Shown piece after piece: positions 62,929-64,000 of a stretch of 64,000 nt of DNA. Below the pieces are notes generated by a model, which saw only the letters and a list, made by a program, of their open reading frames with translations, had not been told where the DNA came from and did not search any database. Position 1 is the first letter of the stretch, and every line of letters begins with the position of its first letter. The stretch is from Cardiocondyla obscurior (Eukaryota; Arthropoda; Insecta; Hymenoptera; Formicidae): NCBI RefSeq assembly GCF_019399895.1, contig NC_091864.1:3946001-4010000 (forward strand), given 5' to 3'. The position numbers and the translations under genes were made by a program.

Positions 62929-64000
62929 AGTAATTTTATTAATAAAACATTTTTTTTTCAGGGATAGTATTCTAAAAATTTGTTATATCGGCGCTTCGCG
63001 GCTTCGCGGCACACGTGCGCGCACGCCGCCGTCGGCGCAGACCGGAGAGACTAGTGTACCGCCGAACGCTATCTCTGGTGGCCCGTGTACGTGCAACATG
63101 ATAATGCTGATGTGGGACATTTTGCGCTGATAAAAAATCTTTCTCGCCTCTTAAGCATACAACTGAATAAAACGAAGAACAGAAAATATTTTTGTGATTG
63201 GTAAATATATATTTATATGAGTAATAACAATAATAATAATAATAATAATAATTTGTATTAAATTAAATTTTTTAAAAACATATATATTTTTTAGCTGTCT
63301 ACAATACTTTAGTTCGAATGACAGGATGGAGAAACCTAGCGTCGAGTGCATGAATATCAACGAATGTGCTATCAAGTTGCCCACCGATAATGATTAATGG
63401 CTAACTTTTGGCAACTACAGAAGGAAGGAACGAGTTCCATTTATAGTCTACACCGATCTCGAATGCACGTTGGAAAAGGTAAAAGATGATTCAACAACAC
63501 CTACACATGCCTATCAGCATCACAAGGCATTTAGCATAGGGTACTATGTGTGCTGCTCATACGATAAAACGTTATCGCGGTATCGGTTTCGTCGTGATAA
63601 TAACTGTATTGCATGGTTCGCCGAGGAACTAAGAGTCCTAGCGCATGATGTAAAGTCACTATTATCAAACGCTGTACTTATGACAGATTTCACGCGAGAT
63701 GAGTGGGAAAAATTTAATAAAGCAACACACTGTCATATATGCGAAAAGCCGTTAGCATCCGGTGATACGCGAGTACGTGATCATTGTCATTTAACCGGTC
63801 GATACAGAGGCCCTGCACATTCAAGTTGTAACTTAAATTTTATGGATTCAAATTACATTTCTATCGTGTTTCATAATTTATTAGGTTATGATGCACATTT
63901 TATAATTAAAGAAATTGCAACAGCGTACGATGGAGCGATAGAGTTGCTTCCCATAACAAAAAAAAAATATATATTATTTACAAAAAATGTTAAAAGTACT

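Larger units (their letters stand above)
60835..63087 (+). mobile_element. Tc1/mariner-like element, copy 2, complete ends
   Basis: TA|CACGGACCACCAGAGATAGC at the left and CTATCTCTGGTGGCCCGTG|TA at the right, inverted repeats of roughly 60-75 bases with a few mismatches. TA duplication at 60,833-60,834 and 63,088-63,089. At 2,253 bp it is longer than most of the superfamily because of an 844-base leader and a repeat-bearing 3' part. It inserted in the Polinton 2 polymerase gene. It matches copy 1 at 5,116 very closely. Confidence 0.92.
55147..64000. mobile_element. Polinton/Maverick element 2, left end and part of genes; continues beyond the window
   Basis: Starts AGTAGCAAATAAACACGGG, matching the Polinton 1 terminus at 17 of 19 bases. 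Gene order from the end inward is RELG-motif gene, two-exon gene, zinc-ribbon gene, repeat block, polymerase B, the same as at the right end of Polinton 1 but reversed. Protein similarity is moderate and DNA similarity low, so it is a different lineage, not a duplicate. Most genes carry stops or shifts. The rest (integrase, ATPase, capsid genes) should lie past 64,000. Confidence 0.85.
60141..64000 (+). pseudogene. DNA polymerase B of Polinton 2, partial, broken and split by mariner
   Basis: N-terminal region from about 60,141 (MDPRERE) is shortened compared with Polinton 1, then VNAVFNGEFVSGNKTTNKSV, with stops at about 60,379, 60,602 and 60,697. A Tc1/mariner element occupies 60,835-63,087, and the frame resumes with VGHFALIKNLSRLLS. 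An intron opening GTAAATAT at about 63,201 and ending TATATTTTTTAG at 63,293 sits at the same place as in Polinton 1. Exonuclease motif VYTDLECTLE (Ala to Thr beside the Asp), then HCHLTGRYRGPAH and FHNLLGYDAHFIIKE; the window ends before the polymerase motifs. A TGA near 63,397 adds to the damage. Confidence 0.82.

Overview
The window is repeat-dense, AT-rich animal DNA with no intact single-copy host gene that I recognise. The mix of Polinton/Maverick, PIF/Harbinger, Tc1/mariner, BEL/Pao and Ty3/gypsy elements, P-element-like remains and DUF4806-like remains suggests an arthropod, most likely a hymenopteran such as an ant. That assignment is inference from element families, not from a marker gene.

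Layout. 1-11 kb holds solo LTRs, a P-element-like transposase remnant, a decayed PIF/Harbinger gene, a damaged Tc1/mariner copy, small MITEs and a DUF4806-like gene remnant. 11-54.9 kb is one long nested stack. A minus-strand gene for a tnp2-like transposase (54,897 down to 11,079) has been split by a BEL/Pao retrotransposon (11,236-45,676, 5-bp duplication CAGTA), by two solo LTRs, by a short inverted-repeat element, and by a CsRn1-type gypsy element (48,968-54,287). The BEL/Pao element was itself split by a PIF/Harbinger transposon (12,341-16,740, duplication TTA) and by a 23-kb Polinton (20,824-43,796, 6-bp duplication with one mismatch). The Polinton's left inverted repeat was then split by a very young gypsy element (21,132-26,561). 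At each of the junctions checked (BEL/Pao, Harbinger, Polinton, CsRn1, LINE) removing the insert and one copy of the duplication brings the interrupted reading frame back into register, so this order of events is well supported.

The Polinton carries the full virus-like set: packaging ATPase, adenovirus-type protease, double-jelly-roll major capsid protein, minor capsid (penton) protein, a phospholipase-A2-type virion protein, retroviral-type integrase and protein-primed DNA polymerase B, plus several unassigned genes. Capsid-side genes run leftward and ATPase/integrase genes rightward from a short divergent promoter at about 32.8 kb. Polymerase and a zinc-binding protein diverge from a repeat-filled region at about 40.4-40.9 kb. 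MCP, ATPase, integrase and polymerase are all broken by frameshifts or stops, so the copy looks dead.

A second, diverged and inverted Polinton starts at 55,147 and runs off the right edge. It keeps the same order of terminal genes, conserved intron positions and a broken polymerase interrupted by a complete Tc1/mariner element (60,835-63,087).

The most unusual feature is at the Polinton ends. Each terminus opens with a large fold-back palindrome, and a smaller one built on the same terminal sequence opens the second element. The two long terminal repeats differ more than the age of the insertion allows.
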